Origin: Oscillospiraceae bacterium
GTDB taxonomy: Bacteria > Bacillota > Clostridia > Oscillospirales > Oscillospiraceae
NCBI GenBank assembly: GCA_024697625.1
Contig: JAILFJ010000170.1
Coordinates: 1-47,959, forward strand
Direction of reading: 5' to 3'
Length of the DNA: 47,959 nucleotides
Below the pieces are notes generated by a model. The model ran no database searches and was not told where the DNA came from. It saw nothing but the letters and a program-made list of their open reading frames with translations. A program made the translations under genes and the position numbers. Positions 33,988-43,587 of this stretch are shown here, one piece after another (position 1 is the first letter of the stretch; every line of letters starts with the position of its first letter).

Positions 33988-34036
33988 CTGCTGCCCTTGT
34001 TCTGTCTCTCCGACGGGACAGGGCAGCAGTTTTTTT
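33988..34036. terminator. Bidirectional terminator after the cysteine desulfurase gene
   Basis: CTGCTGCCCT (from 33988) pairs with the segment ending GGGCAGCAG at 34029 and is followed by seven T residues (34030-34036). The left flank is ATAAAAAG, so it also suits the convergent minus-strand gene. Confidence 0.8.
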
Positions 34037-34050
34037 GTGCAGAGTCTGTA

Positions 34051-35280
34051 TCATTCCGGCAGGATCTGTCTCTCGGCCCCCACAGCGGAGGCAAAGTAGA
34101 TGATGTCGCTGATCTCCTTCTCGACACCGAACTGCACCGGATTGATCAGCTGCCCGCCGAAGACCGTCGTCGCCGTCTGGCCGCCGTCCAGGGCATAGGC
34201 CTTCCGGCAGCCCTTCTTCAGCATGGCCTCCGTCGCCTGCCGCAGCGTCGCGAGGTGATAGTACTCCGTCCCCACCGGGCCGCAGTTGATGTTCATCGTC
34301 AGATAGTGGTGCCGGTCCATCAGGCCGAGGGCGGCTCTGGCATAGGTATCCTCCGTCTCGCCCCAGAGATAGAGCTCCGGCGTCACGTCCCGGTACTCGT
34401 CGATCAGCACGGGCCCGAAGACCAGCGTGAACAGTACGTCGTTCTCCTCGGCAAAACGCTTCGCCGCTTCCTCCTCCATGATCTGCTCGCGATAGGTGAA
34501 GAGCAGGTCTCCGTCCGCGGTCACCCAGCAGGTGTCGCAGCTCTTCGGCTCAAAGCGGTAGAGCTCCCTCTGATAGAAGCCGATGCCGCAGGCTCTTCCG
34601 TGATAGTAGAAGTCCCCGCCGAAGGCCAGAACCGCGTCTGTGTCCGCCGCAAACTGCGAGGTGGTCTCAAAGGCGAAGCTCCAGAGCTCATCCGACGAGA
34701 TCTTTCTCCGCAGCTGCGAGCCGTCCGCGATGATGACCTCCGAGAAGGTCCCCACCGCCTCGGCCTCCACCTCCTGCCACACGATGCAGAGGATGGTCTC
34801 GTCGAAATACCAGCGCACCGAAGTGTCCGGGATTCGTTCCGTCTCCGCATTCCAGACCAGTGTTCTGTCGCCGATCAGCTTTCGTACGTCCTCCCTCTCA
34901 AGAAACGCGGCCAGTTCTCCCGCATCCTTGCTCACGTAGAAGCCATCCGGAACAGGCGGCATCCCGACCAGCGAGTTCTCCGGAATCCGGTACACGTACT
35001 CCGGCTCCGGTGTCGGCGTCGGTACCGCTTCTGCTGATAATTCCTGGCCTGCTTCCGGATTCGGCTCCGTTACGCCGTCGGATACATTTCCGTACGTCAG
35101 GGGATTCTCCGTCCCTCTTTCCGGCACTGCGGTCCCGTACTCCGCGATCTCCGTCCCCACAGGACCGGTCCCGATCCTGTTCATCGGTGCGCCCGAAAGC
35201 TTTGTGTTTGCATACAGCAGTACTGCAGCCGCACATACAAGAAAAAGAAACAGGACGGTCAATCCCGGCTTTTTTCTCAT
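34051..35280 (-). CDS. Membrane-anchored phosphodiester glycosidase-like (NAGPA/DUF2233) protein
   Basis: The protein has 409 residues: a basic start and membrane anchor or uncleaved signal at about 6-24, a low-complexity stretch with PTPTPEPEY near 85-95, and a C-terminal NAGPA-type domain. The domain is recognised from MNINCGPVGTEYYHLATL and ALDGGQTATTVFGG, close to the family's Asp-Gly-Gly site. Family members hydrolyse phosphodiester-linked sugars, for example on wall polymers or exopolysaccharide; the substrate here is unknown. GGAG lies upstream of the ATG. No separate promoter is clear, and asnS with its terminator lies just upstream. Confidence 0.78.
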   Translation of the reverse strand: MRKKPGLTVLFLFLVCAAAVLLYANTKLSGAPMNRIGTGPVGTEIAEYGTAVPERGTENPLTYGNVSDGVTEPNPEAGQELSAEAVPTPTPEPEYVYRIPENSLVGMPPVPDGFYVSKDAGELAAFLEREDVRKLIGDRTLVWNAETERIPDTSVRWYFDETILCIVWQEVEAEAVGTFSEVIIADGSQLRRKISSDELWSFAFETTSQFAADTDAVLAFGGDFYYHGRACGIGFYQRELYRFEPKSCDTCWVTADGDLLFTYREQIMEEEAAKRFAEENDVLFTLVFGPVLIDEYRDVTPELYLWGETEDTYARAALGLMDRHHYLTMNINCGPVGTEYYHLATLRQATEAMLKKGCRKAYALDGGQTATTVFGGQLINPVQFGVEKEISDIIYFASAVGAERQILPE

Positions 35281-35318
35281 AACCGCTTCTCCAATTTCTC
35301 AGTTCTTTACACGTTTCG

Positions 35319-35354
35319 AAAAAGGAGCCGTCTCCGCCGGGAGACAGCTCCTTT
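35319..35354 (-). terminator. Terminator of asnS
   Basis: On the minus strand AAAGGAGC-T-GTCTCC pairs with GGAGAC-G-GCTCCTTTTT around a four-base CGGC loop. The T run follows directly. It is a strong intrinsic terminator. Confidence 0.85.
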
Positions 35355-35362
35355 GTGTTATC

Positions 35363-36757
<1,395 letters not shown>

Positions 36758-36775
36758 CTTGCTCTCTCCAATAAT

Positions 36776-37663
36776 TTAAAAGATAAAGCGAACCGGAGCG
36801 TGATAGTTACGGAGGACGATCTCCCTGTGCTCGCCGCCGGCCTCCCCGTCCCGGGTCCAGGCCACCGGCTTCTCAAAGCGGAACCTTGCCTTCCGGGTGT
36901 GGATGATCTGCAGGCTGTCGCTGTCAAAACGCCTCGACAGCACGGCGGCCGCCAGCTCTCCGTAGGCGTCGATCCGGCCCGGGTCCTTCACCAGCACAAG
37001 CTCGCTGATGCCGTCGCCCAGGCTGACCATCTCCTCCCGCAGGTGGACGATCCCCGCCACCGAGGTGGAGTTGGACATGCTTCCGTACACCAGCTCTCCC
37101 TCGAATACGCCGTCGTCATACTCGATCCGGGTCGGGATCCTCTCGATCTTTCCGAGCTGGGAGGCTCCCTGCAGCACGTAGGCCAGATGGCCCAGGGCTT
37201 TTTTCTGATCCTGCGGCGTGGCATAGCTGATCTCGGTGAAGGCCCCGAAGGCCGCGATGTAGGCGAAGTACTCGTCCTCGCCGAAGCCCCCGATGTCGTA
37301 GGGATGCGGCTCACCCCGCACCAGACGGGTCGCGGCCGCGCACATGTCGTTCTTCGGAAGGGCCAGAGAGGTCGCCACGTCGTTGGTCGTCCCCATGGGG
37401 AAGTATCCCACCGGGGGAGGGCTGTCCACCTTCATCAGGCCGCCCAGCACCTCGCTCAGCGTTCCGTCTCCTCCCACGCAGGCGACAAGGTCATATTCCT
37501 TCGCATGCTGTTCGACAAAACGGGTGGCCTCCTTCTTTCCGGAGGTGAAATACAGGCTTGTCTGCATCCCGCCTCGGGCGAGAATCTGCATCGCCTCTCC
37601 GAACTGGACCTTGAAACCCCCTCTTCCCGCCGCGGGATTGACAATCAGCATCAGTTTTTTCAT
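36776..37663 (-). CDS. Diacylglycerol/lipid kinase family protein
   Basis: The protein has 295 residues from ATG 37663, chosen because GGGAGG lies just upstream; a longer in-frame start at 37711 has no site. The DAGK catalytic domain shows LIVNPAAGRGG near the start, VGGDGTLSEVLGG (nucleotide binding) and PMGTTNDVA. Family members (DgkB, YegS, BmrU) phosphorylate diacylglycerol or related lipids, recycling lipid from membrane turnover. It lies between rpsT and asnS; the rpsT terminator precedes it. Confidence 0.88.
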   Translation of the reverse strand: MKKLMLIVNPAAGRGGFKVQFGEAMQILARGGMQTSLYFTSGKKEATRFVEQHAKEYDLVACVGGDGTLSEVLGGLMKVDSPPPVGYFPMGTTNDVATSLALPKNDMCAAATRLVRGEPHPYDIGGFGEDEYFAYIAAFGAFTEISYATPQDQKKALGHLAYVLQGASQLGKIERIPTRIEYDDGVFEGELVYGSMSNSTSVAGIVHLREEMVSLGDGISELVLVKDPGRIDAYGELAAAVLSRRFDSDSLQIIHTRKARFRFEKPVAWTRDGEAGGEHREIVLRNYHAPVRFIF

Positions 37664-37700
37664 CTGCAACCTCCCGTAATCTGCAAAAAGGAGTCCTTCG

Positions 37701-37734
37701 AAAAAACACAAGGGACGCAGTGACCGCGCCCCTT
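37701..37734 (-). terminator. Terminator of rpsT
   Basis: On the minus strand AAGGGGCGC pairs with GCGTCCCTT around a seven-base loop (GGTCACT), followed by GTGTTTTTT. It ends 22 bases after the rpsT stop. Confidence 0.8.
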
Positions 37735-37756
37735 CGTCATAACAGATAGAATGTGA

Positions 37757-38020
37757 TCAGCCCAGTCCGTTGAGCTTTCCGGCCATCGCGGATTTCTTGC
37801 GGGCCGCATTGTTCTTATGCAGCAGACCCTTGCCGGCTGCGCGGTCAACAGTCTTAACAGCAACTTTATAGGCATCGGCGGCCGCTTCCTTGTTCCCCTC
37901 GTTCACAGCTGCCTCGAATTTCTTCATCGTTGTTTTGAGTGCGGTCTTCTCCGCACGGTTCTTGGCGCGAAGTTCCTTGGACTTCAGGTCTCTCTTTGCG
38001 GAAGACTTGATGTTTGCCAT
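37757..38020 (-). CDS. rpsT: Small ribosomal subunit protein S20
   Basis: The protein has 87 residues, normal length. MANIKSSAKRDLKSKELRAK starts it, and KGLLHKNNAARKKS is the conserved C-terminal RNA-binding part. S20 binds 16S rRNA early in 30S assembly. A strong AGGAGG site precedes the ATG. It has its own promoter at 38080-38108 and its own terminator. Confidence 0.97.
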   Translation of the reverse strand: MANIKSSAKRDLKSKELRAKNRAEKTALKTTMKKFEAAVNEGNKEAAADAYKVAVKTVDRAAGKGLLHKNNAARKKSAMAGKLNGLG

Positions 38021-38079
38021 TCTTTTGCCACCTCCTCCTGATTTCTCTGAATATTCACGGATTTCATCCGCGTTTTGTG

Positions 38080-38108
38080 ATTATAGCAAAGAAATCCCGG
38101 AAAAGCAA
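38080..38108 (-). promoter_or_regulatory. Sigma-A promoter of rpsT
   Basis: On the minus strand: -35 TTGCTT (complement of 38103-38108), a 17-base spacer and a perfect -10 TATAAT (complement of 38080-38085). The leader contains a small hairpin, CGGAT-GAA-ATCCG, before the ribosome site. Confidence 0.75.
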
Positions 38109-38218
38109 GGGTTTTTTCTTCTTTTTGCGGAATTTTTTCTGTACATTGGGGACTTTTTTCGGGGTCCTCCGTTTTCTCTCAAGAACTTGTATTTCATTTT
38201 GTCCTCCCATACCATATT

Positions 38219-38246
38219 TTGAAAGAAGCCCTGTTTCAGTTATAAT
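38219..38246 (+). promoter_or_regulatory. Upstream promoter P1 of the par region
   Basis: -35 TTGAAA (38219-38224), a 16-base spacer, and -10 TATAAT (38241-38246). A transcript would begin near 38253, run through all three parS sites and reach parA after about 280 bases. Confidence 0.6.
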
Positions 38247-38266
38247 AGTAACAGATGCTATAAGAA

Positions 38267-38282
38267 TGTTTCACGTGAAACA
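38267..38282. promoter_or_regulatory. parS site 1
   Basis: TGTTTCACGTGAAACA, a perfect 16-base palindrome identical to the Bacillus consensus bound by ParB/Spo0J. It lies about 20 bases after the P1 -10. Confidence 0.95.
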
Positions 38283-38362
38283 ATCTGTATCTGGAGAACC
38301 CGCCGTCCGTTTCACGGACCAACGAGATTCTGGCATTCTATTCCTTTTCCTCTGTCAGAAAT

Positions 38363-38378
38363 TGTTTCACGTGAAACA
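38363..38378. promoter_or_regulatory. parS site 2, in an extended palindrome
   Basis: The same perfect 16-base parS. The palindrome extends without mismatch to 28 bases (38357-38384) and is followed by CTTTTC, so in RNA it could also form a hairpin. It starts 96 bases after site 1. Confidence 0.95.
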
Positions 38379-38454
38379 ATTTCTCTTTTCAGATCAATCT
38401 CCCTGTCACTCCTGTCGCTCTCTTTTTTCTTAATGACCCTTGTTCTTCAGAAAA

Positions 38455-38470
38455 TGTTTCACGTGAAACA
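38455..38470. promoter_or_regulatory. parS site 3, abutting the parA promoter
   Basis: The same perfect 16-base parS, palindromic over 20 bases (38453-38472). It starts 92 bases after site 2 and ends at the base before the -35 of the parA promoter, so ParB binding there should affect parA transcription. Confidence 0.95.
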
Positions 38471-38499
38471 TTGAATTTTCTTTCACAGCCTGCTATAAT
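38471..38499 (+). promoter_or_regulatory. Promoter P2 of parA-parB
   Basis: -35 TTGAAT (38471-38476), a 17-base spacer, and -10 TATAAT (38494-38499), 34 bases before the parA start. Confidence 0.8.
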
Positions 38500-38533
38500 C
38501 TTGCCCGTTGAAATACAAAGGGAGAATTCCGTA

Positions 38534-39307
38534 ATGGCAAAAATCATCGCGTTCGCCAACCAGAAGGGCGGCGTCGGAAAAACCACAAGCTGTGTCAACC
38601 TCTGTGCGGCTCTGCGTCAGAAGGGCCGCCGCATGCTGCTGGTCGACTGTGACCCGCAGGGCAATGCCACCTCCGGCATGGGCGTGAAGAAGAACCGCTC
38701 GCCGAACATCTATGATGTCATGATCCACGAGCTGCCCATCGAGAACAGTATCGTCCAGACCCCCTACGGTGACGTCGTCCCCAGCGAGCGGGAGTTCGCC
38801 GCGGCCACGGTCGAGCTGATCGGCCGGCAGGAGAGAGAGAAGGTTCTCTATCACGCTCTTCAGCGTCTCTATACCGAGTACGACTACATTTTTCTGGACT
38901 GTCCGCCTTCGCTGGAGCTTATCACTGTCAATGCCCTCGCCTCCGCGGACAGTGTTCTGATCCCGATGCAGTGCGAATACTACGCCCTGGAGGGGATCGC
39001 GGATCTGATCAGCAGCATCCGCATGTGCTCCTCCCGGCTGAACCGCCGGCTTCGGATCGAGGGCATCCTTCTGACCATGTACGACGCCAGGGCCAACCTC
39101 ACCGTACAGGTCGAGAACGAGCTTCGGCGCTTCATGCCCGAGAAGGTATACCAGACCGTGATTCCGCGCTCGGTCCGGCTCTCGGAGGCCCCCAGCCACG
39201 GCCTGCCCGGGATCGCCTATGACAGGAACAACAAGGGCAGCAAGGCCTATCTCACGCTTGCGGAAGAATTTCTCAGCAGAAACGAGGGCAGAGAAACATG
39301 GCAGTAA
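38534..39307 (+). CDS. parA: Chromosome partitioning ATPase ParA/Soj
   Basis: The protein has 257 residues from ATG 38534 (MAKIIAFANQKGGVGKTT), after GGGAG; a longer frame from 38471 would start inside the promoter. The deviant Walker A KGGVGKTT is at 11-18, followed by DCDPQGN and FLDCPPSLE. ParA binds DNA non-specifically as an ATP dimer and moves ParB-parS complexes; Soj also regulates DnaA. There is no long N-terminal extension, as usual for chromosomal Soj. It overlaps parB by ten bases. Confidence 0.95.
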   Translation: MAKIIAFANQKGGVGKTTSCVNLCAALRQKGRRMLLVDCDPQGNATSGMGVKKNRSPNIYDVMIHELPIENSIVQTPYGDVVPSEREFAAATVELIGRQEREKVLYHALQRLYTEYDYIFLDCPPSLELITVNALASADSVLIPMQCEYYALEGIADLISSIRMCSSRLNRRLRIEGILLTMYDARANLTVQVENELRRFMPEKVYQTVIPRSVRLSEAPSHGLPGIAYDRNNKGSKAYLTLAEEFLSRNEGRETWQ

Positions 39308-40164
39308 AGGAAAAAAGAGGACTCGGCATCGGTCTGGAGGCGCTCTTCGGCGGGGACTATCAGAATCTGCAGGATGAAGAGGTGCTCCGTCTTCCGGTCT
39401 CCCGGGTGGAGCCCCGGGAGGATCAGCCCAGGGACCGCTTCGACCAGGACCGGCTGCAGGATCTCGCGGATTCCATCGCCCACCACGGCATGATCCAGCC
39501 GGTCATCGTCCGGAAGCTCGACAGCGGGATCTATCAGATCATCGCCGGCGAACGCCGCTGGCGCGCCGCGCGTTTGGCCGGGCTCACCGAGATCCCCGTC
39601 CGTGTCCTGAACGCGGACGACCGCACCGTCTCCGAGATCGCCCTTGTGGAGAATCTCCAGCGCGAGGACCTCAACCCCATGGAGGAGGCCCGAGGCTACC
39701 AGAAGCTCATGCAGGACTACGACCTCACCCAGGAGGAGACCGCCGCCGGCGTCGGCAAGTCCCGCTCGACGGTGGCCAACGCCCTGCGCCTTCTCAATCT
39801 CTGTGCTCCGGTGGCGGAGCTCGTGGAGAACGGCGCGCTTTCCGCCGGCCACGCCAGGGCTCTGCTCTCGGTGGAGGACCCGGAGCTGCAGGAGCGGGCG
39901 GCCGAGCAGGTGATTGCAAAATCCTTCTCGGTTCGCAAGACCGAGCAGCTGGCCGCGAAGATCAAAAAAGAGGCCGCCGCCTCACCGAAGGAGGAGCCGG
40001 ATCCCGACAAGGTGGACTATGCCGCCGTCCTCTCCGAGGAGCTCTCGGAGGAGTGGGGGAGAAGGGTGCTGCTCTCCGAGAGAAACAGCCGCGGAAAGAT
40101 CGAATTCTATTACGACAGCGCCGACGACCGCGAGGCGCTGATCCAGAAACTGAGAAGCCTCTGA
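39298..40164 (+). CDS. parB: Chromosome partitioning protein ParB/Spo0J
   Basis: The 288-residue CTP-dependent DNA clamp loads at parS and spreads. The N-terminal [13 protein letters not shown] is the ParA-contacting end. The CTP-binding [13 protein letters not shown] begins at about residue 84, [15 protein letters not shown] is present, the helix-turn-helix ([19 protein letters not shown]) is at about 143-161, and a C-terminal dimer domain follows. It starts within parA (ATGGCAGTAA). Its target parS sites are just upstream of parA. Confidence 0.95.
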   Translation: MAVKEKRGLGIGLEALFGGDYQNLQDEEVLRLPVSRVEPREDQPRDRFDQDRLQDLADSIAHHGMIQPVIVRKLDSGIYQIIAGERRWRAARLAGLTEIPVRVLNADDRTVSEIALVENLQREDLNPMEEARGYQKLMQDYDLTQEETAAGVGKSRSTVANALRLLNLCAPVAELVENGALSAGHARALLSVEDPELQERAAEQVIAKSFSVRKTEQLAAKIKKEAAASPKEEPDPDKVDYAAVLSEELSEEWGRRVLLSERNSRGKIEFYYDSADDREALIQKLRSL

Positions 40165-40198
40165 CCGGCGTCTTCCGGTCTTTTGAAAGGAGAACAAC

Positions 40199-41518
40199 AT
40201 GCTGGATATCAAGTTTATCAGGGACAATCCGGAATTAGTCCGGGAAAACATCCGTAAGAAGTTTCAGGACGCCAAGCTCCCCCTCGTGGATGAGGTCATC
40301 GACCTGGACGCCAGAAACCGCGCCGCCATCACGGAGGCCAGCGATCTGCGCGCTAGACGCAACGCCCTCAGCAAGGCAAACGGCCCGCTCTTCGGGAAGC
40401 TGAAGAAGGCGCCCGAGGAGGAGAAGGCCGCCATCCAGGCCCAGATCGACGCGAACATGGCCGCCGTCAAGGCCGACGACGAGCGCCTCGCCGAGCTGGA
40501 AAAGCTGGAAAAGAGCTGCGCCGAGGAGCTCTACCGCAGGATGCTGCTGATCCCCAACATCATCGACCCCTCCGTTCCCATCGGCCCGGACGACAGCCAC
40601 AACGTGGAAGTCCAGCGCTTCGGCGAGCCCGTCGTCCCCGACTATGAGATCCCCTATCACACCGACATCATGGCCCGCTTCAACGGCGTGGACATGGACT
40701 CCGCCGGCCGGACCTCCGGCAACGGCTTCTACTACCTCATGGGGGACATTGCCCGGCTGCATTCCGCGGTGCTGGCCTATGCCCGCGACTTCATGATCGA
40801 CAAGGGCTTTACCTACTGCATCCCCCCCTTCATGATCCACGGCAACGTGGTGGAGGGCGTCATGAGCCAGAACGACATGGACGCCATGATGTACAAGATT
40901 GAGGGCGAGGACCTCTATCTGATCGGCACCTCGGAGCACTCCATGATCGGCAAGTTCATCGACCAGACCCTCACCGAGGATCAGCTCCCCCAGACCCTGA
41001 CCAGCTATTCCCCCTGCTTCCGCAAGGAGAAGGGCGCCCACGGCATTGAGGAGCGCGGCGTCTACCGCATCCACCAGTTTGAGAAGCAGGAGATGATCGT
41101 GGTCTGCAGACCCGAGGACTCGATGGCCTGGTACGAGAAGATGTGGCGCTTCTCCGTCGAGCTCTTCCGGAGCATGGAGATCCCCGTCCGCCAGCTGGAG
41201 TGCTGCTCCGGCGACCTCGCCGACCTGAAGGTCAAGTCCTGCGACATCGAGGCCTGGTCTCCCCGTCAGCAGAAGTACTTTGAGGTCTGCTCCTGCTCCA
41301 ACCTCTCCGACGCCCAGGCCCGCCGTCTGCGGATCCGCGTCAAGGGGGAGGACGGAAAGAGCTACCTGCCCCACACCCTGAACAACACCGTCGTGGCCCC
41401 GCCCCGCATGCTGATCGCCTTCCTGGAGAACCATCTGCAGGCCGACGGCAGCGTGACCATCCCCGAGGTGCTGCGCCCCTACATGGGCGGAAAATCGGTC
41501 CTGATCCCGGAGAAGTGA
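40199..41518 (+). CDS. serS: Seryl-tRNA synthetase
   Basis: The 439-residue class II synthetase begins MLDIKFIRDNPELVRENIRK, followed by a long tRNA-binding coiled coil at about 30-105. Motif 2 covers SPCFRKEKGAHGIEERGVYRIHQFEKQEM and motif 3 lies near LNNTVVAPPRMLIAFLE. AAAGGAGA precedes the ATG. It follows parB by 34 bases, so it is probably cotranscribed; there is no room for a T-box. The gene is an unusual occupant of the par-dnaA interval. Confidence 0.95.
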   Translation: MLDIKFIRDNPELVRENIRKKFQDAKLPLVDEVIDLDARNRAAITEASDLRARRNALSKANGPLFGKLKKAPEEEKAAIQAQIDANMAAVKADDERLAELEKLEKSCAEELYRRMLLIPNIIDPSVPIGPDDSHNVEVQRFGEPVVPDYEIPYHTDIMARFNGVDMDSAGRTSGNGFYYLMGDIARLHSAVLAYARDFMIDKGFTYCIPPFMIHGNVVEGVMSQNDMDAMMYKIEGEDLYLIGTSEHSMIGKFIDQTLTEDQLPQTLTSYSPCFRKEKGAHGIEERGVYRIHQFEKQEMIVVCRPEDSMAWYEKMWRFSVELFRSMEIPVRQLECCSGDLADLKVKSCDIEAWSPRQQKYFEVCSCSNLSDAQARRLRIRVKGEDGKSYLPHTLNNTVVAPPRMLIAFLENHLQADGSVTIPEVLRPYMGGKSVLIPEK

Positions 41519-41623
41519 TCCGCAGATCCCCAGCAGCAAACACATATTCCACACGGCCCCGGTCGGCTGCGGCTGCGGCTGTATGAAATAAAAAAATCCG
41601 AAAGAAAGAGAGAGAATCAAACC

Positions 41624-42085
41624 ATGAAGAAGTTCCTCGAAGAATTCAAAACCTTCATCTCCCGCGGCAACGTCATGGACATGGCCATCGGCGTAGTCGT
41701 CGGCGGCGCCTTTGCCGCGATCACCGGCTCTCTGGTCAGCGACGTCATCACCCCGCTGCTCGCCGTTCTCTTCAAGAGCCCCAACCCCGACGCGCTGAAC
41801 ATCACCCTGCGGGCCGCCACTGAGGAGTCCGAGGCCGTCGTTCTCGGTCTGGGCACCTTCATCGGCACCATCGTCAACTTCCTGGTCATCGCCCTGGTGA
41901 TCTTCTCCATCATCAAGGCCATGAACAAAGCCGCCGAGGTCGCGAAGAACATGAAGAAGAAGGAAGAGGAAGAAGCCGCCGCGGCCGCCGCGGAGGAGCC
42001 CCCGAAGCCCACCACGGAGGAGCCCCCGAAGCCCACCACGGAGGAGCTGCTGACCTCCATCCTCGAAGAGCTGCAGAAAAAGTAA
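41624..42085 (+). CDS. mscL: Large-conductance mechanosensitive channel MscL
   Basis: The protein has 153 residues. The pore helix RGNVMDMAIGVVVGGAFAAI is at about 14-33 and the second membrane helix at about 75-98. It opens under extreme membrane tension after osmotic downshift. The C-terminal part is extended: a Lys/Glu stretch, a run of Ala, then EEPPKPTT twice, then the final helix (ELLTSILEELQKK) that forms the cytoplasmic bundle. The duplication lengthens the linker to that bundle. Confidence 0.95.
   Translation: MKKFLEEFKTFISRGNVMDMAIGVVVGGAFAAITGSLVSDVITPLLAVLFKSPNPDALNITLRAATEESEAVVLGLGTFIGTIVNFLVIALVIFSIIKAMNKAAEVAKNMKKKEEEEAAAAAAEEPPKPTTEEPPKPTTEELLTSILEELQKK
41993..42040 (+). repeat. 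Perfect 24-base tandem duplication in mscL
   Basis: 41993-42016 is repeated exactly at 42017-42040, giving EEPPKPTT twice; a further GAGGAG follows. Perfect identity including third codon positions indicates a recent duplication. Confidence 0.9.
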
Positions 42086-42105
42086 AAAAATGTTTCCAAA
42101 AAAAG

Positions 42106-42145
42106 GGTCCGGAAGCTGAAATCCGGACCTTTTCTTTTGTTTTTC
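42106..42145 (+). terminator. Terminator of mscL
   Basis: GGTCCGGA (42106-42113) pairs with TCCGGACC (42122-42129), followed by TTTTCTTTTGTTTTT. A run of A residues on the left could also allow function in the other direction. Confidence 0.85.
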
Positions 42146-42179
42146 CCACTGTTCTGCCCTGATTTCTGACGAAATTCTA

Positions 42180-42208
42180 TTGAAACCGGCGCCTGTTTCT
42201 GGTATAAT
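42180..42208 (+). promoter_or_regulatory. Sigma-A promoter of dnaA
   Basis: -35 TTGAAA (42180-42185), a 17-base spacer, and -10 TATAAT (42203-42208), 65 bases before the GTG start. No consensus DnaA box is seen here; AGTGGAAAC in the leader (42227-42235) is only a partial match. Confidence 0.8.
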
Positions 42209-42272
42209 AGTACAGTTTCCGTATAAGTGGAAACAGCAGCGGAAACATGCCTGAGAAAGGGGGTTTTTTCCC

Positions 42273-43586
42273 GTGAATTCGGTTCAGGATATCTGGAATG
42301 AGGTCGTCCGGATCCTCTCCCGGCAGCTGACAACCACCGCCATCAACACCTGGTTTTCGGACTGCGAGCCGGTGGACTATGAGGACTGCCGTCTGATCAT
42401 CCGCACCCCCACGGATTTCAAGCGCAGGATCATCTCCGAGCGCTTCCGTCCCACGATCGAGGCCGCTCTCTCCGATCTCTTCGCCAGCAGCGACTTTGAG
42501 CTGATCATCCTCGCCGAGGACGAGGAGTACGAAAAGAACGACGGAGGGGACGGGATCCTGCCGGAGATGGCGGGCTACACCTTCGATAACTTCATTGTCG
42601 GCAACTCCAACAAGTTTGCCCATGCGGCCGCCATCTCGGTGGCCGAGAACCCCGGAAAGAACTACAACCCCCTCTTCATCTACGGCAACTCCGGCCTCGG
42701 CAAGACCCACCTGCTTCTCGCCATCGGCCACTATATTCAGGACAACAACCCGAAGATGAGCATCTCCTACATCAAGGGCGACGACTTTACCAACGAGATG
42801 GTGAAGGCCATCAAGGAGGGCACCACGGAGGAGTTTCGCACCAAGTACCGGAACGTGGATCTGCTTCTGGTGGACGACATCCAGTTCATCGCCGGGAAGC
42901 AGAGCACCCAGATCGAGTTTTTCCACACCTTCAACAACATCTACGAGGCCGGCCATCAGATCGTCATCACCTCCGACCGGCCGCCCATGGAGATGTCCCT
43001 GCTGGATGACCGGCTCCGCACCCGCTTTGAGGGCGGGCTGATGGCGGACATCGAGCCGCCGGATCTCGAGACCCGCATGGCCATCGCCCGGAACAAGGCC
43101 ACCAGGCTGGGTCTGATCCTCCAGGACGACATCATCGCCTACATCGCCTCCCAGATCACCGCCAACGTCCGCCAGCTGGAGGGCGTCATCAAGAAGATGA
43201 CCGCCTACCGCGAGATCATGAACCACGAAATCAACCGCGAGACGGTCGACCGGGCCATCCACGAGGTCATGGTCTCCGGGGACGAGATCCCGAAGCCCGA
43301 GAACATCATCCGCGAGACCGCCAAGTACTTCTCGCTCTCGCCGGAGGATCTGAAGGGGAACAACCGCTCCAAGAACACCGCTCTGGCGCGGCAGATCGCC
43401 ATGTACGAGATGCGCCAGCTCACCAATCTCTCCCTCAACGACATCGGGAAGGAGCTCGGCCGGAACCACACCACCACCCTCAGCTCCATCCGCAAGATTG
43501 AGGAGATCATGAAGACGGATCCGGACATCCCCGGCATCATCCGGGACATCACTTCCAACATCACGACCCTCTCCGGCAAGCACTGA
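42273..43586 (+). CDS. dnaA: Chromosomal replication initiator protein DnaA
   Basis: The protein has 437 residues, slightly short for the family. Domain I is at about 1-80, a very short linker follows, and the AAA+ core has Walker A GNSGLGKTH at 138-146 and Walker B LLLVDDIQF. Domain IV carries RQIAMYEMRQLTNLSL and the recognition loop LGRNHTTTL at about 395-403. Other DnaA proteins usually read FGGRDHTTV there; this one lacks one Gly and has Asn398 where the DNA-contacting Asp is usual. GTG start after GAAAGGGGG. It opens the dnaA-dnaN-recF-gyrB run. Confidence 0.96.
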   Translation: MNSVQDIWNEVVRILSRQLTTTAINTWFSDCEPVDYEDCRLIIRTPTDFKRRIISERFRPTIEAALSDLFASSDFELIILAEDEEYEKNDGGDGILPEMAGYTFDNFIVGNSNKFAHAAAISVAENPGKNYNPLFIYGNSGLGKTHLLLAIGHYIQDNNPKMSISYIKGDDFTNEMVKAIKEGTTEEFRTKYRNVDLLLVDDIQFIAGKQSTQIEFFHTFNNIYEAGHQIVITSDRPPMEMSLLDDRLRTRFEGGLMADIEPPDLETRMAIARNKATRLGLILQDDIIAYIASQITANVRQLEGVIKKMTAYREIMNHEINRETVDRAIHEVMVSGDEIPKPENIIRETAKYFSLSPEDLKGNNRSKNTALARQIAMYEMRQLTNLSLNDIGKELGRNHTTTLSSIRKIEEIMKTDPDIPGIIRDITSNITTLSGKH

Positions 43587-43587
43587 G

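Larger units (their letters stand above)
38109..38533. other. Non-coding par centromere/control region
   Basis: This is the longest gene-free stretch and the divergence point between the minus-strand block on the left and the plus-strand block on the right. It is T-rich on the plus strand at 38109-38220. It contains two rightward promoters and three parS sites. An open frame at 38266-38433 (MFHVKQ...) consists largely of parS sequence read as codons and has no ribosome site, so it is not called as a gene. Confidence 0.7.

Noticed and set aside
38266..38433. A 55-codon open frame starting MFHVKQ upstream of parA
   Set aside because: It has no ribosome site, and two FHVKQ segments are just parS sequence read as codons. 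Better explained as non-coding parS DNA.
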